DNA of 64,000 bases from NCBI GenBank assembly GCA_003194525.1, contig NBIV01000147.1:62001-126000 (forward strand), in the 5' to 3' direction. A program made the position numbers and the translations under genes. This DNA is from Gracilariopsis chorda (Eukaryota > Rhodophyta > Florideophyceae > Gracilariales > Gracilariaceae). The notes under the pieces are model-generated. The model had not been told where the DNA came from and did no database searches. It saw nothing but the letters and a program-made list of their open reading frames with translations. How positions within the stretch are numbered: the stretch's first letter is position 1; every line of letters starts with the position of its first letter. This document shows, piece after piece, positions 1 to 10,322 of the stretch.

Positions 1-2850
1 GAAAGAAGTAGTCCAGCTTTCGAAACACTTGATATATTGCGTACGCTTCCTTTTCAGGTGTACTTAATCTTTGCTGAGAGGAAGAGATTGCTTGACCAAC
101 GAAAGTGAGAGGTAGGTGAGCCTGTTGGGTAATCTCTTTATGCAGTTCCAAACGGTGCACGTGCGTCACCACTCCAGACCAGTACTTCTCAGAAGCGTCC
201 GTCATGATACCAGTGATTTGATCAGGTTTGAGATAGGACAACTGTACGGCATCGCGCAATCCCTGTTGAAGAGTCTTGAAAGCTGCTTCGTGCTCTGTTG
301 CCTAGCCCAAAGGTGTCAAGGGTAGGTGTTGAATTGACTTTTTCGTCCGCTTGGACGATAACTTGTAGGCTTCTTCCAGAACTTCACTTAGCTTATATAG
401 CAACTTTGTGGCGTCCGGAATTCATTGAGACATCCAACGAATGCAGTGTGTTCTGCAGCGCATTGGGGCGTGTCAATATTCTTCAGAGCCTCAATACGGG
501 TAGGGCCAAGGCGATAACCGTTCTCGGTGATTATTCTGCCACACCATTTCACCTCTTTCTTGAAGAATGAACTCTTCTTAAATGAGATAAACAGCCCCTT
601 TTCCACGCAAATCTGAAAGAACCGTTCCAGTATGTCAAGTAGCATTGCCTCATCTTTGTCATGGATGATAAAATCATCAGTCCACAGTTTAAAGCTGTTC
701 TGCAGCTCCGCGAAGGCTGTTTGGACGCATCGTTGAAAGTGTGGTACTGCATTCTTCAGGCCAATAAGTACTCTTCGTGACGAGTATATTCCTGTCGGGC
801 TGATCACACCGCACTTATCGTAGGAGTACCTGTCAAGAGGAACTTGCCAATGTCCGGACACAAAATCAATAATGGCAAAGACCTTGCTTCCAGCGAAGTC
901 ATGGATTTATGAACCGACATGAGGCATTGGCCAGACGATCTTTTCAGTGGCAGAGATGATGGGGCGTAGGTCTACAGTCATCCTGAACTCTGCTTTTGAG
1001 CTCGGTTTCGCGACGACTAATGGCGCGGCGAGCCACTTTGCCTCTGGATATGGCATCATAAAGTTCATGTCCACGAGCTTCTGTATAAAAGCATCCAGGA
1101 ATATCCGCTGTGCTAGCGGGGACTTGCGTGCTTTCACCTTAATTGGTTTCCGTTGTTTACATGTTTCAATATGCAGCGGAGGAAAGCTGGCCGGGGGTGA
1201 CTTTCCCAACCTTAACCGAAAACCCAATTATACTTAGTGAAACACTCGTCAAGACGCTCTTGTCCTGTTTTAGATAGACCGTTCTCTCTACAATCGTCTA
1301 GCGATTTGTCCATCGCTGCTCTTATATCTGAATCCGAGTCTTCGCCGACATCCAGGTACACATGTTCATCATCGATGTCATCCTTGTCCTCATTCGCAGC
1401 ACAGTGCACTATCCCCTGCCATTGTGTAGAGAGCAGTGATATCTTGTTACTATCTTGGTTTCTTTCGAGCTCCATCTTCGATGAGGCGTACAGTATTGGG
1501 ATATCAACATCCTGTCCGACGCAAGACATTGTAGCTGCAAGCAGTACGCGGTTGTTCAAACCTAGAGCGTTCAAGAGCTGTCTGCCTATCACAATCCCGG
1601 ATTTCTGCTCATTCGCCACCAACCAATCAACATCGCCAAGGATCATGCTCTTGCCATGACGGATTTTTAGCATCACGTCCGCAGTGACTTTGAGATCGCA
1701 TGTGATTGGTGGAGCGGACTTGTTGAATAAATCAAATGTGGCCTGTCGTGTGAGCTTATGAATAGATTTCACACCCTCGAGCTTGCAAATCTGGTCGTAC
1801 ACATCCTTTGGTAGGATGTTTGCAGAAGCCCCCTGGTCGGCAGTGACTTCGGTCTCAAGTTCACCGTTACAGAACTATGCGTCGAAGACTGTGGAGGATA
1901 GATTCTCATCGTCACCAACCTTTTTCACAGAGTCTGAGCCTTTGTTTGACGCCTTTCGATGCTCTCTGAATGCTTTCATCAGCAACTTGACTTCTTCTGC
2001 AGTGGATGTCTGGCAGTCACGCATGTAATGCCTTTTTACCTTACACTTCGCTGTATTCAAGCAGAAAGGTGTTTCTCGTTTGGGTTAAACATTGCGATTA
2101 TCGTTTTCACTGTCTCGCTTCCGCTTGTTGGATGGCGTGGTTGGCTGCTGGTCGAGAGGAAGAATTGAGTCGTTTATGACATCTTTTTGGTTGCGATGCA
2201 CATATTCGTACTTCTCTGGCTCTTCTGCCAGTTGCCTCACGTAAGCTCCAAACTCCTTCTTGTGCAGACCAGCATGCGATTCAATTTTCAGAATGGATTC
2301 CATGTGATCCTGAAACCTACGCGGTCGTATGCGCTCACGAATGTGTTTGATAGCAACTTCAGGATTTTTCGTTATTGCATCACTGTATCCATGATCACGG
2401 AGAGAATTACGATATTTTACTACTAAATTGTAGACTCGTCCTTGAGCATCATCAATATCCATGTCCATCCTGACGTTTTTGATAATCTTGTCCCAATGAT
2501 CAACTCGAATCTTGTTTTGAGCTATCTTCGACTTCCCTTGGAGACCTTTTTGCAATCATATCATCGTTAACGTCCTTAAGAGAAGCTGCATCGATAAAAT
2601 TTCCCTCGAGCATATTCTCCAACACAGTTTCCGTTACACTCATCTTTAGTGACACTGGATTGATGTTGAGACCGTCCTTGTTCTTTTCGGTGATCTGTTC
2701 TTCATAGCGCTTGCGCTTGCGCATGAATTGCGCAATTGAGGCTACATCGATCTGCTCTAGCTGCAAGGCCTCGATTCCCACCACAGTAGTCTGCTGCACA
2801 TGAACTTCGGTGTCCGTGGCTTCGTTATTCTGCGTCATTGTAAAGCGCAA
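1..2850 (-). mobile_element. Ty3/gypsy LTR retroelement fossil, runs off left edge
   Basis: Retroelement on the minus strand, read from about 2850 down to the window edge. A gag-like, highly charged region lies at about 2.85-2.09 kb, followed by a zinc-knuckle-like stretch (CKVKRHYMRDCQ) near 2.0 kb. A retropepsin region lies at 1.8-1.2 kb (VDWLVANEQKSGIVIGRQLL). Reverse transcriptase follows at 1.2-0.39 kb, with recognisable primer-grip and thumb segments (LWTDDFIIHDKD, WCGRIITENGYRLGP). The order gag-PR-RT and the RT style are those of Ty3/gypsy elements. The element is broken, with several breaks; its RNase H and integrase would lie left of the window. I could not define an LTR. It is less AT-rich and better preserved than the gypsy fossils at 35-52 kb, so it is probably younger. 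Confidence 0.8.
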
Positions 2851-3136
2851 AATAACACAAACTTTCCTGCAGAAAAGTTATAACTATGCGGATTCGCGGG
2901 ACTTCGCGCGATTTGTTTGCAGACGAGCAGCACCCAAAGGCCATGGATTGATGAGGAGCTCTTCTCTCTCCTCTCTTCCCCCAGGCTTTAATAAAGTAGT
3001 GTAGATTTCCAAAATTCTAACGAGAAGTTGGAGGCACTGGCTCCACGGCGCTCAAGATAACCGACAGAAACTAACAGCGAGTTCGTGCACGCCACATTGG
3101 GGCAGCTGAGCGAGCTCCTGCACGAATAGTCGGGTA

Positions 3137-4964
3137 CTATCGCCTAGGATGCGGTATTCGCACAATGTAATATGTTATACTCGGTAAACATGCTGCTCGT
3201 TTTGGAGGGGCCTCCATGACTCCCTGTCGAGCTTGTGCTTTCATGGGTAGAGTTATATACCGGCCGTTTGAGACCTGATGGTCTATAGCTCCACAGGTGT
3301 AGTAGGCTCCACCAGCGACACGCTTGCCATTAAAGGGGTGCCGTGCACTTCTTATTTGGTCATTCCAACCAACTCGTTTGTGCTGTGCCCAATCTTCAAC
3401 CCCAAGGTCATAGTTTGACGCTATATGCAGAGTGGGGTCGCTCCGTCGTAGCGGAACTTCCTTAGAAGGCACTTCTGCCTCATTCGTGCTACCGGTATAG
3501 CTTGGATCGGTCGGCGGACCATCTCCGTCATCGGTTCCGATGTGCAGTATGGCGCTATGGCCGTGTCGTAAGTCAGTCGTAGCTGTATTAGTCGTTAGGA
3601 TATTACCCTTAAATGACATCACCCACGTGCATTCTGGATAAATACGAGAATTTATGGGAGTCATTGTGGTTGTGTTAGACGCGATGTACGTCCATGGGAC
3701 ATGGCGAGATCTACCACAAATTCCAGGGTCGTGAAATGATCATGGGAGAGCTTTCAATATCGCGTAGCACAAGAGGTGACACTGGGCAGCAGCTCATCAA
3801 TGAAGGACACAATCTTCTCTTCTTTTATTTACAATGCGCTAAGCCTGGCATGTTTTAAGCGTACACGTTGTCCGAAAAGCTGCTCCGTCTCTTCTGATCG
3901 TTGGCGAAGGATCTTTAGGTCACGCAACAACTCTTGAATGAACTCATCCTTCGCATAGCAGCATAGTAACTATTGTATGGCCTTCGGCTCACTCTTCATT
4001 GCTACCGAGGAATCATGAAATGCATTAAGATGCAGGGCGTTTTCGTAAGCGAGACGGGTATTGTCAAACAAGAAGTACGGCAGAACCACCTTGGCCATCT
4101 TTTCTGAGATGCCATTGGTGCTGGCCTCGCGTTTTAACGCGGCAAGGAATGTCAAGATTGACATAAGGTCTGTTTCATCGAATCGACGGTTCTCCATGAT
4201 TGTATTGAAGCACTTGGTCTTCAAAGCGACACGTCGCCTAACTTTCGAGCCCTCGCTTGTGATACGGTTATACTAAACGTATTTCTTGTAGAACAAGACC
4301 TTTTTGAAAGGATTATTAGCCAGGTTATTCCCAGCAATATTGTGCTTGCACAAATCGGGATCGGACTCGGAAAACGAATATCATCATCTGGGGAAGAATA
4401 TTCTGAATCAGAAACACGGATCTTCTTGCACGGCGTGTGCTCCCTCTGGGTTTCAAATCCCAAGCGTTCGGTGACAGTATACCATAGTCATACATAGAAG
4501 CCCTAAACTTCACTAAGACAGCGACCTGGCTTCTCAACGCACGGTTCTGACCTCAAGGTCGCCGAACATCTGGTCTTGCACGGCCATCTTTGCCTCGGAT
4601 CATGGAACCATTTTGGAACAGAGGCATGGCCTTTTTGCTGTGAAGAATGTGACACCTGGCGAAAGAGCTCACTAGCAAGGAACAACTGCAGTCGTGATTG
4701 TATTGAAACTTGCACGTAGTCTGCAACCTTAACTATCAAGTCGTTGAGTTACGTTTCGAAGAAATCCCTCCAACTGCGCTTCGCTTCGTTAACCTGTTGG
4801 GTAACGAGGCGGAGGAAAATGTCAGCGACCTCTGCGAAAAAACGTTGCTTAACCTTTGCAGGGCTGAAATCCATTGGTCGGCTTGGAAGCGAAGGCTCAT
4901 CTGCTTGTATGGAAACCCCCATCAGTACCATTGTGTCTACGCTGCCTGTCACTGGATTTGACAC
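3137..4964 (-). mobile_element. Gag-region remnant of a second LTR retroelement
   Basis: Minus-strand coding remnant with the look of a retroelement gag. The segment at about 4.2-3.85 kb has the alternating Leu/Ala/charged pattern of gag capsid regions (LTFLAALKREASTNGISEKM, then a downstream stretch with KDEFIQELLRDLKIL). The 3.66-3.14 kb segment contains a degenerate CCHC-like knuckle (YYTCGAIDHQVSNG). A charged region near 4.9-4.7 kb may be its N-terminal part. It differs from the gag of the element at 1-2.85 kb, so it looks like a separate insertion. It is broken, with several breaks, and no LTR or pol region was found. The gag assignment rests on composition and the knuckle, so confidence is moderate. 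Confidence 0.45.
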
Positions 4965-5843
4965 ATTCTGCTGTCTGCTATCAGTCGTTCTTGAATGCTG
5001 GGCTCGGTTCTCCAGAGTGGGAAGAGGGGGTGGAGTAAACTACAGATCAGGCAGGGCAGCGCGGAGCGCTGTGGTTGGTGCGTTCATCTAATCGCTCGAA
5101 ATAAATAGGGCCGAGGAAGAGTGTTCTTCGACTATGTCGTTTGCCGATGACAAGGCAGATCTCGTAGTATTCTGCAACTGCAAAGTTCCGGATGCTTTGT
5201 CATGGGCCAACTAAGGAACCCAGAAGAGTCTGGGAGGCTTACTTTGAGTCGAGGTCCCACCAAACCTCTTATCCGAACTCGTCTTATGGCCACTGGCGAA
5301 CATGGACAAAACATCATTCGACTTCAATTACTGAAATGATCAATCCGACCGGGTGTAAATCTTGGACAAACCAACCAAATGAAGGGTAGATACCCACAAA
5401 GAAAGAAAGTGTCAGAAAAGGGGACCAAGGGTCTCAGAACTCTAGCTCGGGAGACCAAATTATATAGGGCAATGCGCTACGCGAGAGATCAGCTGCTATC
5501 AGGGGAGCTAAGAGAAGACAGAGCCTGGCAGGAGTAGCGTAGCGAGCCCAGATTAGTTCGAATCCCGAGATTGTCTCAATGATTCCGATGGAAGTAGGAC
5601 TACTGGGCGGTGCACACAGCTTCCCAAAGAACGAACATCTAATAGACATACTACCAGCGTGTTGGACTCGACACAGGACCTATTGGTCCACAGGGACCTT
5701 CGCGTGGCGATGGGGAACGTGGGCAGAGCCCTACGAGTAGACCAGCACCTGGAAGAGGGCCTAAGCTTGGGTCGTGCACGACGCGTCGACCGAGCAAGCA
5801 ACGGGTAGAAACAAGAACGCAGGGTACAGTGGGTACTACTATA
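4965..5843. other. No gene recognised
   Basis: Only short overlapping frames with low-complexity, Arg/Ser-rich translations. I see no domain, RNA gene or clear repeat. A GTTCGAATCCC string near 5555 resembles a tRNA B box, but no arms pair around it. Confidence 0.4.
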
Positions 5844-7878
5844 TAGTGCTACCCTCGTACAATACCGAGATGGTGGCACTATACCGAATTGGGAAATATA
5901 TAGTTCAGAGCAAAACTACTTACAATATAGCTACTCCAGCATCTCGGTAATCAACAACTGTCGCGTACTACCAGAAACCTCACGTCTTTCTGCTCGCAAG
6001 AACCCTTGCCTTGCCTTTCGCAACGAGTAGGAGACGTCGGAAAGGTTACTGTCAAACGCCCATTTCTCTAATTCGCGCAGTTTGACGATTATCTCAGCTT
6101 CAGGGGGGAACGCTTCCGCCATAATAGTGTCCCCATCATCATCAGACTCCACTTCAGGCGATGATGCGCTCTCTACCGCTCTCAGTTCGTCAAAATACAG
6201 AGCATCTTCGACCACAGCCTCACTCACTAGTGAGTTCTCTTCAATCGTCAACCAGCGCTCGACCTGTTCTTGATTCACAGGTTCAAACACTTGTTCATAA
6301 AAGGGATCACGGCGATCCAGTGAAATGCTAAGCTGCTCCACCATCTTAGTCATAGCCTTCACGTCCTCACTGTTTTGCGTATTAGACATCTTTCCTTCAC
6401 TGGACGTGATATCGCAGGCATGTGGCAATGGTAACACATTAGCTTTCACCCAACACCGTGCAATGGTTGATTGCGAAACATTACTCCAAGACTCCTCCAC
6501 CATTTTGGAAACATCAAGAAGGTGAGGATCATGCCCTTCGTCGATTCCCTTCATTCCTGCAATCAGAGCCTGATTGCTCTCTCGCCTTTGCTGCCGCGTC
6601 TCGATGTCCAGCACTATCTTGCGCAGTAGCAGCCCGCGATACCGCACTTTCCAAGCAGCGATTATGCCCAAATCCATGGGCTGATGAATAGCGGTACAAT
6701 TCGGAAGAAGCGTCATGATAGTGACTTGGTTACGGCTATCCTTCAAGTCAGTACCGTGTGGCCCACAGTTATCCATAAGAAGAACGCAAGAACGGGATGT
6801 TGCTTTGCGAATAAATGGTAGAAATACTTCATAGAACCACCGTTTAAACGTTAGCGTATCAGACCAAGAGTTCTTTTGACTGAAGTAAGGCACCGGGGGT
6901 TGGCCAAGACGGAAACAGCGAGGGTTTTTTGCTTTGCCTATAATCGCCATTGGCAGCTTCCGCGAACCGTCTCCGTTGGTACAGACATAAGCTGTGATTC
7001 TATCCTTCGACTTCATGGCCTTAGTTCCGCGAATTGTTTTCCTGTTCTCCTCTTCTGTTATATACGTACGGCGAGGCAGAAGTTTGTAGAATAACCCTGT
7101 CTCGTCAACATTATAAATGCAATCCACATTGTAACTGCGCAGCTTTGCTTTCAGCTCTGACATTTTGTCCGCAACTTGTGCAGCAGATGCACTCCCGCCT
7201 TCGCCGTGAAGACCAACGGAGCGCAACGCATGTCTGCGTATGAAGTTCTGAACCCAACCAATCGATGCCGTAAACTTGGACAGTTTGTGATGTTCTAAGA
7301 TTTGATTGCTCGCTATGTTCTTTTCCAGATTGTCGCGTATCATAAGCGCCTTATGCTGTAACACAGCTTGCGTGATTGGCAACTTGCAGCATCGTGCAAA
7401 GTTAACGAATATTAGAAGTTCATCTTCGATTTTGGGAAACGCAGGGGGCCGCAATGATTTTCTTTGCAGCGATAGGGAAGTGGTTTCAGCAAGTTCAATG
7501 ATTCGCGATGCATTCTTCTTAAGATTGGTTGCCGTTCGACGGGAAGTAGAGAATTTCTTCATCACGGTGGCTGCGGAGATGCCAGAGCTCAGTGACCAAG
7601 CGGCTTCAATCTTCTGAGAAAGATCTAGACGTGTTCGTCTCTTCTTAGGATTAGTGCGTGATGGTGCCATCTTTCGAGCTTGGTCAGATGGAGAAGCGTT
7701 CGTCTCATCGGGGGAACGTTTGGAAGCCCTGGTGTGGGTGCTAGGAAGGAATCTGTAATGGTTTTGCTTGTTTTGGCGGGGGTTTGTCACGTTTATGGCC
7801 GAGTGTTACGTTTGTTTCAAATACGCGCCATTTTTGTGCCACCGGGTTGATGGTGGCACAATATAAAGGTTAGCACTA
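5844..7878. mobile_element. pogo/Tigger DNA transposon, apparently complete
   Basis: About 2.03 kb element enclosing the transposase gene. The left end reads GTGCTACCCT from 5846, and the right end reads AGGTTAGCAC up to 7876. These are inverted copies of each other with one mismatch, and each is flanked outside by TA (5844-5845 and 7877-7878), as expected for the Tc1/mariner/pogo superfamily. Further in, both ends carry the motif GGTGGCAC. On the right it forms a short palindrome with GTGCCACC (about 7836-7860). Related AGTGC motifs outside 7878 leave the exact right end uncertain by about 15 bp. The gene fills most of the element. Confidence 0.6.
5931..7670 (-). CDS. pogo/Tigger-family DDE transposase, intact
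   Basis: A 579-residue cut-and-paste transposase. From the N-terminus: a basic tail; a psq-type helix-turn-helix at about residues 14-52; a CENP-B-like second DNA-binding domain at about 75-150 (SKFTASIGWVQNFIRRHALR); and the DDE_1 catalytic core. The catalytic acids are visible as D189 in NVDETGLFY, D300 in LLMDNCGPHG and D333 in HQPMDLGIIAAWK. A Glu/Asp-rich C-terminal tail follows. I chose the ATG at 7670 (MAPSRTNPKKRR). The frame extends upstream to a GTG, but that adds a low-complexity leader. The frame has no interruption and all three acids are present, so it could encode an active enzyme. It ends in TAG about 50 bp inside the left terminal repeat. It is the best-preserved transposon gene in the window and so probably the most recent arrival. 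Confidence 0.9.
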   Translation of the reverse strand: MAPSRTNPKKRRTRLDLSQKIEAAWSLSSGISAATVMKKFSTSRRTATNLKKNASRIIELAETTSLSLQRKSLRPPAFPKIEDELLIFVNFARCCKLPITQAVLQHKALMIRDNLEKNIASNQILEHHKLSKFTASIGWVQNFIRRHALRSVGLHGEGGSASAAQVADKMSELKAKLRSYNVDCIYNVDETGLFYKLLPRRTYITEEENRKTIRGTKAMKSKDRITAYVCTNGDGSRKLPMAIIGKAKNPRCFRLGQPPVPYFSQKNSWSDTLTFKRWFYEVFLPFIRKATSRSCVLLMDNCGPHGTDLKDSRNQVTIMTLLPNCTAIHQPMDLGIIAAWKVRYRGLLLRKIVLDIETRQQRRESNQALIAGMKGIDEGHDPHLLDVSKMVEESWSNVSQSTIARCWVKANVLPLPHACDITSSEGKMSNTQNSEDVKAMTKMVEQLSISLDRRDPFYEQVFEPVNQEQVERWLTIEENSLVSEAVVEDALYFDELRAVESASSPEVESDDDGDTIMAEAFPPEAEIIVKLRELEKWAFDSNLSDVSYSLRKARQGFLRAERREVSGSTRQLLITEMLE

Positions 7879-8460
7879 TTCATCTAGGCACTATATCGCG
7901 ACCTCCCCCTGTATCCCTAAGATTGCCCTAGTAGAGGAAACGCCAGTTGCTGGAAAACGTTTGGATGTTGGCGGGTACACGTGGACAACTATTGACCGAT
8001 ATTTGGCTACCACCTGTACTTGGGCCATTATTGGCAGCTCTGGTACTGTAATTGGCCAGCAATTGGCAGTTCCCCCATGCACGGCCGGATGGGCCCTGCA
8101 GGGCTGGCGAGGATTGGGTGCGAAATGGCCGTGCGATACCACGCAGTTGTGCATAAACCCCTAAGTTAGTTTCTCATCGGCCGCTAATCCCGTGGCGCAA
8201 CTCCAATCATTTCCGGGCCCTCATTCGCCGTGTTACCGTTCACGGTTTCCTGTCCTCATCGTCAAGCTCGACTCATGTTGCCAGCAGGTTAACTCCCTTG
8301 CCAAAACCGCAAACACATGACCCTCTGCTACCCCCGGCAACGACTAAATTCAAGCTTACCGGTTGGACTAACTGTTTCTGTGTCTCTTTTCGCGCATTGT
8401 TGCCACCATGTCTAACCAGAATGAGCAACAACAGAACTTAAGCAATCTTGCAAGCAATCG
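7879..8460. other. Intergenic, TTGGC-rich stretch
   Basis: No gene seen. Between about 7960 and 8090 the motif ATTGGC/TTGGCC recurs several times (for example near 8030, 8050 and 8070). A similar motif cluster occurs at 21.05-21.2 kb downstream of the CACTA gene. It may be a subterminal transposon repeat, but I could not define element ends. Confidence 0.3.
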
Positions 8461-8785
8461 TAAATACTCGCTGCTTTCTTCTTCTTCTGCTTTATTGTGG
8501 AGATAAGCTTTTTATTACTAAGCTCAAGGAGAGCTTTCAGTAAAATCTTTCTCTTTTCAGGAAGGCCAAGAACTTCTGTGGCTCATATATTAACTGCTGT
8601 ATACTTTCCTAACATTTTCTTGGGAGAGCAGCTAACATCTCTGTACGGGCTGCATTTATTCAGGGGTATCGGTACACAACGTTTTCACAGTCTTTCTCCA
8701 CGTTCGTTCCACATTCACATCTCAAGGTTCTGTTTTCGAGAAACGTCGCCATAGGATGTAGGGTGGAAACTTGTTTGGTGTAGAA

Positions 8786-9310
8786 TTATGCAAGCGTTAG
8801 TTCAGTTTTTCGTGCATCCTCTTTGCATGTAACAAACGCAGGCCAATGTTGAAGAAACCTTTTTCCTCTAATAGACAACGACAAAGCCGCTCTAACATCT
8901 ATCATATCGATTGGAACTCGTACTTCCTCCTGCATCGGTAAACTAAGTCCATATTCTGCTAAGCAGTCTAAGCCTTCATTGCGAGTTGTCCCGCAGTGCC
9001 TTGATATCCAGCAGACGTACAATTTGTTTGTGGTGTTCAAATCACTAAGAGCATGTGCCGGAAATTGAAGGTGCTTGCTTGACGCTTCATACTACCCTAC
9101 AACGCTGCAAAGATAGCTTTTGAGTACGTGATTATTCGAATTACTTCGTTTATGATCAGGGGTAGCGCTTGTACTGCTGCTGTCAAAGCTCCAGTGCTGA
9201 CTACCGAAAGCTTCAACTTTGACCCATTTCCACTTGACGGGTTTAACAACATTCCGGGTCCTTCCGCCATGCCAATGAGGTATGAAGAGCTCACACAATG
9301 CAATACAATA
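8786..9310 (-). mobile_element. LINE fragment: RNase H domain, broken
   Basis: Minus-strand remnant of a non-LTR retrotransposon RNase H domain. The upstream part shows a degenerate version of the motif around the second catalytic Asp (IITYSKAIFAAL, family form about I-DSKAAI-AL). The downstream part shows LYVCWISRHCGTTRNEGLDCLA, which corresponds to the family pattern W-PGH-GI-GNE-AD-LA. The central Asp is replaced, the pattern is split between frames, and in-frame stops separate the parts. The piece is therefore dead. Weak LINE-like C-terminal sequence may continue to about 8.45 kb. No RT domain was found to the right, where the ferlin remnant lies instead. RNase H of this type occurs in I/R1/Tad-like LINE clades. 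Confidence 0.55.
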
Positions 9311-10322
9311 CAATACAGTGTACGATACTTGATGCTGCTGTTATTGTCTTATGAGGTGTTCCTTTACCCGCGTAGCCTATTCGGGGTGAACAGCAGAGCT
9401 TTTTGCGCAAAAGAAAGTTGTCTCACGTGCGCTAGCAGTGGTTCTGGATTGTATTTTGGAGCACTTTCAAAACTGTGCACTCCTTCCTTTCGCTAAAGTG
9501 TGTCAGCTTACGTCGTCAAGAATTCAATTCAAGCGAAACTGCAGAATATAATGATCTAGAGAGCAACGAAAGCCATGCAGTTCATTGGGCAGAACGTTTC
9601 TTGTTCATTTAAGTACGTCGCTTGAAGATGCAACTTCGCGAAATCCCCAACACCCCGCTGTATTACCAGTACATGGTCTGATGATATTGCTTTGCATATT
9701 CTTCCCTGTCGCTTAAGATTCACGCTGATTACTGAACCTTCTACAGCTCTTGTGTAAGTAAGCAAGCTATTGATTAAGTGACAGATTCTTCTACCTTGCT
9801 GAGAGAAGGCGTCGATCCAAGAACTATTCGAACACCTGTTGTAGCTGAGTCCTATAATGGGTATTCCATTCTAGAAACAGAGCCTGTGTGATCAGGTATT
9901 AATCGGCTATCTACCACAATCATAATCTTCGTGGTATAGAAAATTCTCGGCTCTACTGGGCTTTGAAGCAGATCTTTGGGACCTCATTATAGTGAGGAGC
10001 TCAGTATCACAACAGACAATTCTTCAGCAACCTGGGGCTCTTCTTGGAACTCACGTTCATAAACCCACTCCTTTCGTCGTCCATTCGTTGTGGACTCGTC
10101 TTAGGCACTCGAGCTCGCACACACAAGGAACCATATAGATTTATCCCAAACTGCTTATGTCCCCAACACGAAGGTATACCCAGACTACAGAGACCACAGA
10201 AATAACCCTTCGTTGTGCGTAGTAACGAAACAGAATTAAAACCAAGTAGCACCTTTCAGTATCAATAAAGACATACAAACAAGGAAAGAAACAAAACGCC
10301 ATCACATCACTGATATCTGGTA
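9311..10322. other. No gene recognised
   Basis: Short frames only. This stretch lies between the LINE RNase H fragment and the 3' end of the ferlin remnant. There is no oligo(T) tract at about 10.25-10.32 kb, where the poly(A) of a processed ferlin copy would appear on this strand. Confidence 0.4.

Noticed and set aside
5540-5580. tRNA gene suggested by GTTCGAATCCC
   Set aside because: The flanking bases do not form a T arm or acceptor stem, and no A box lies at the right distance.
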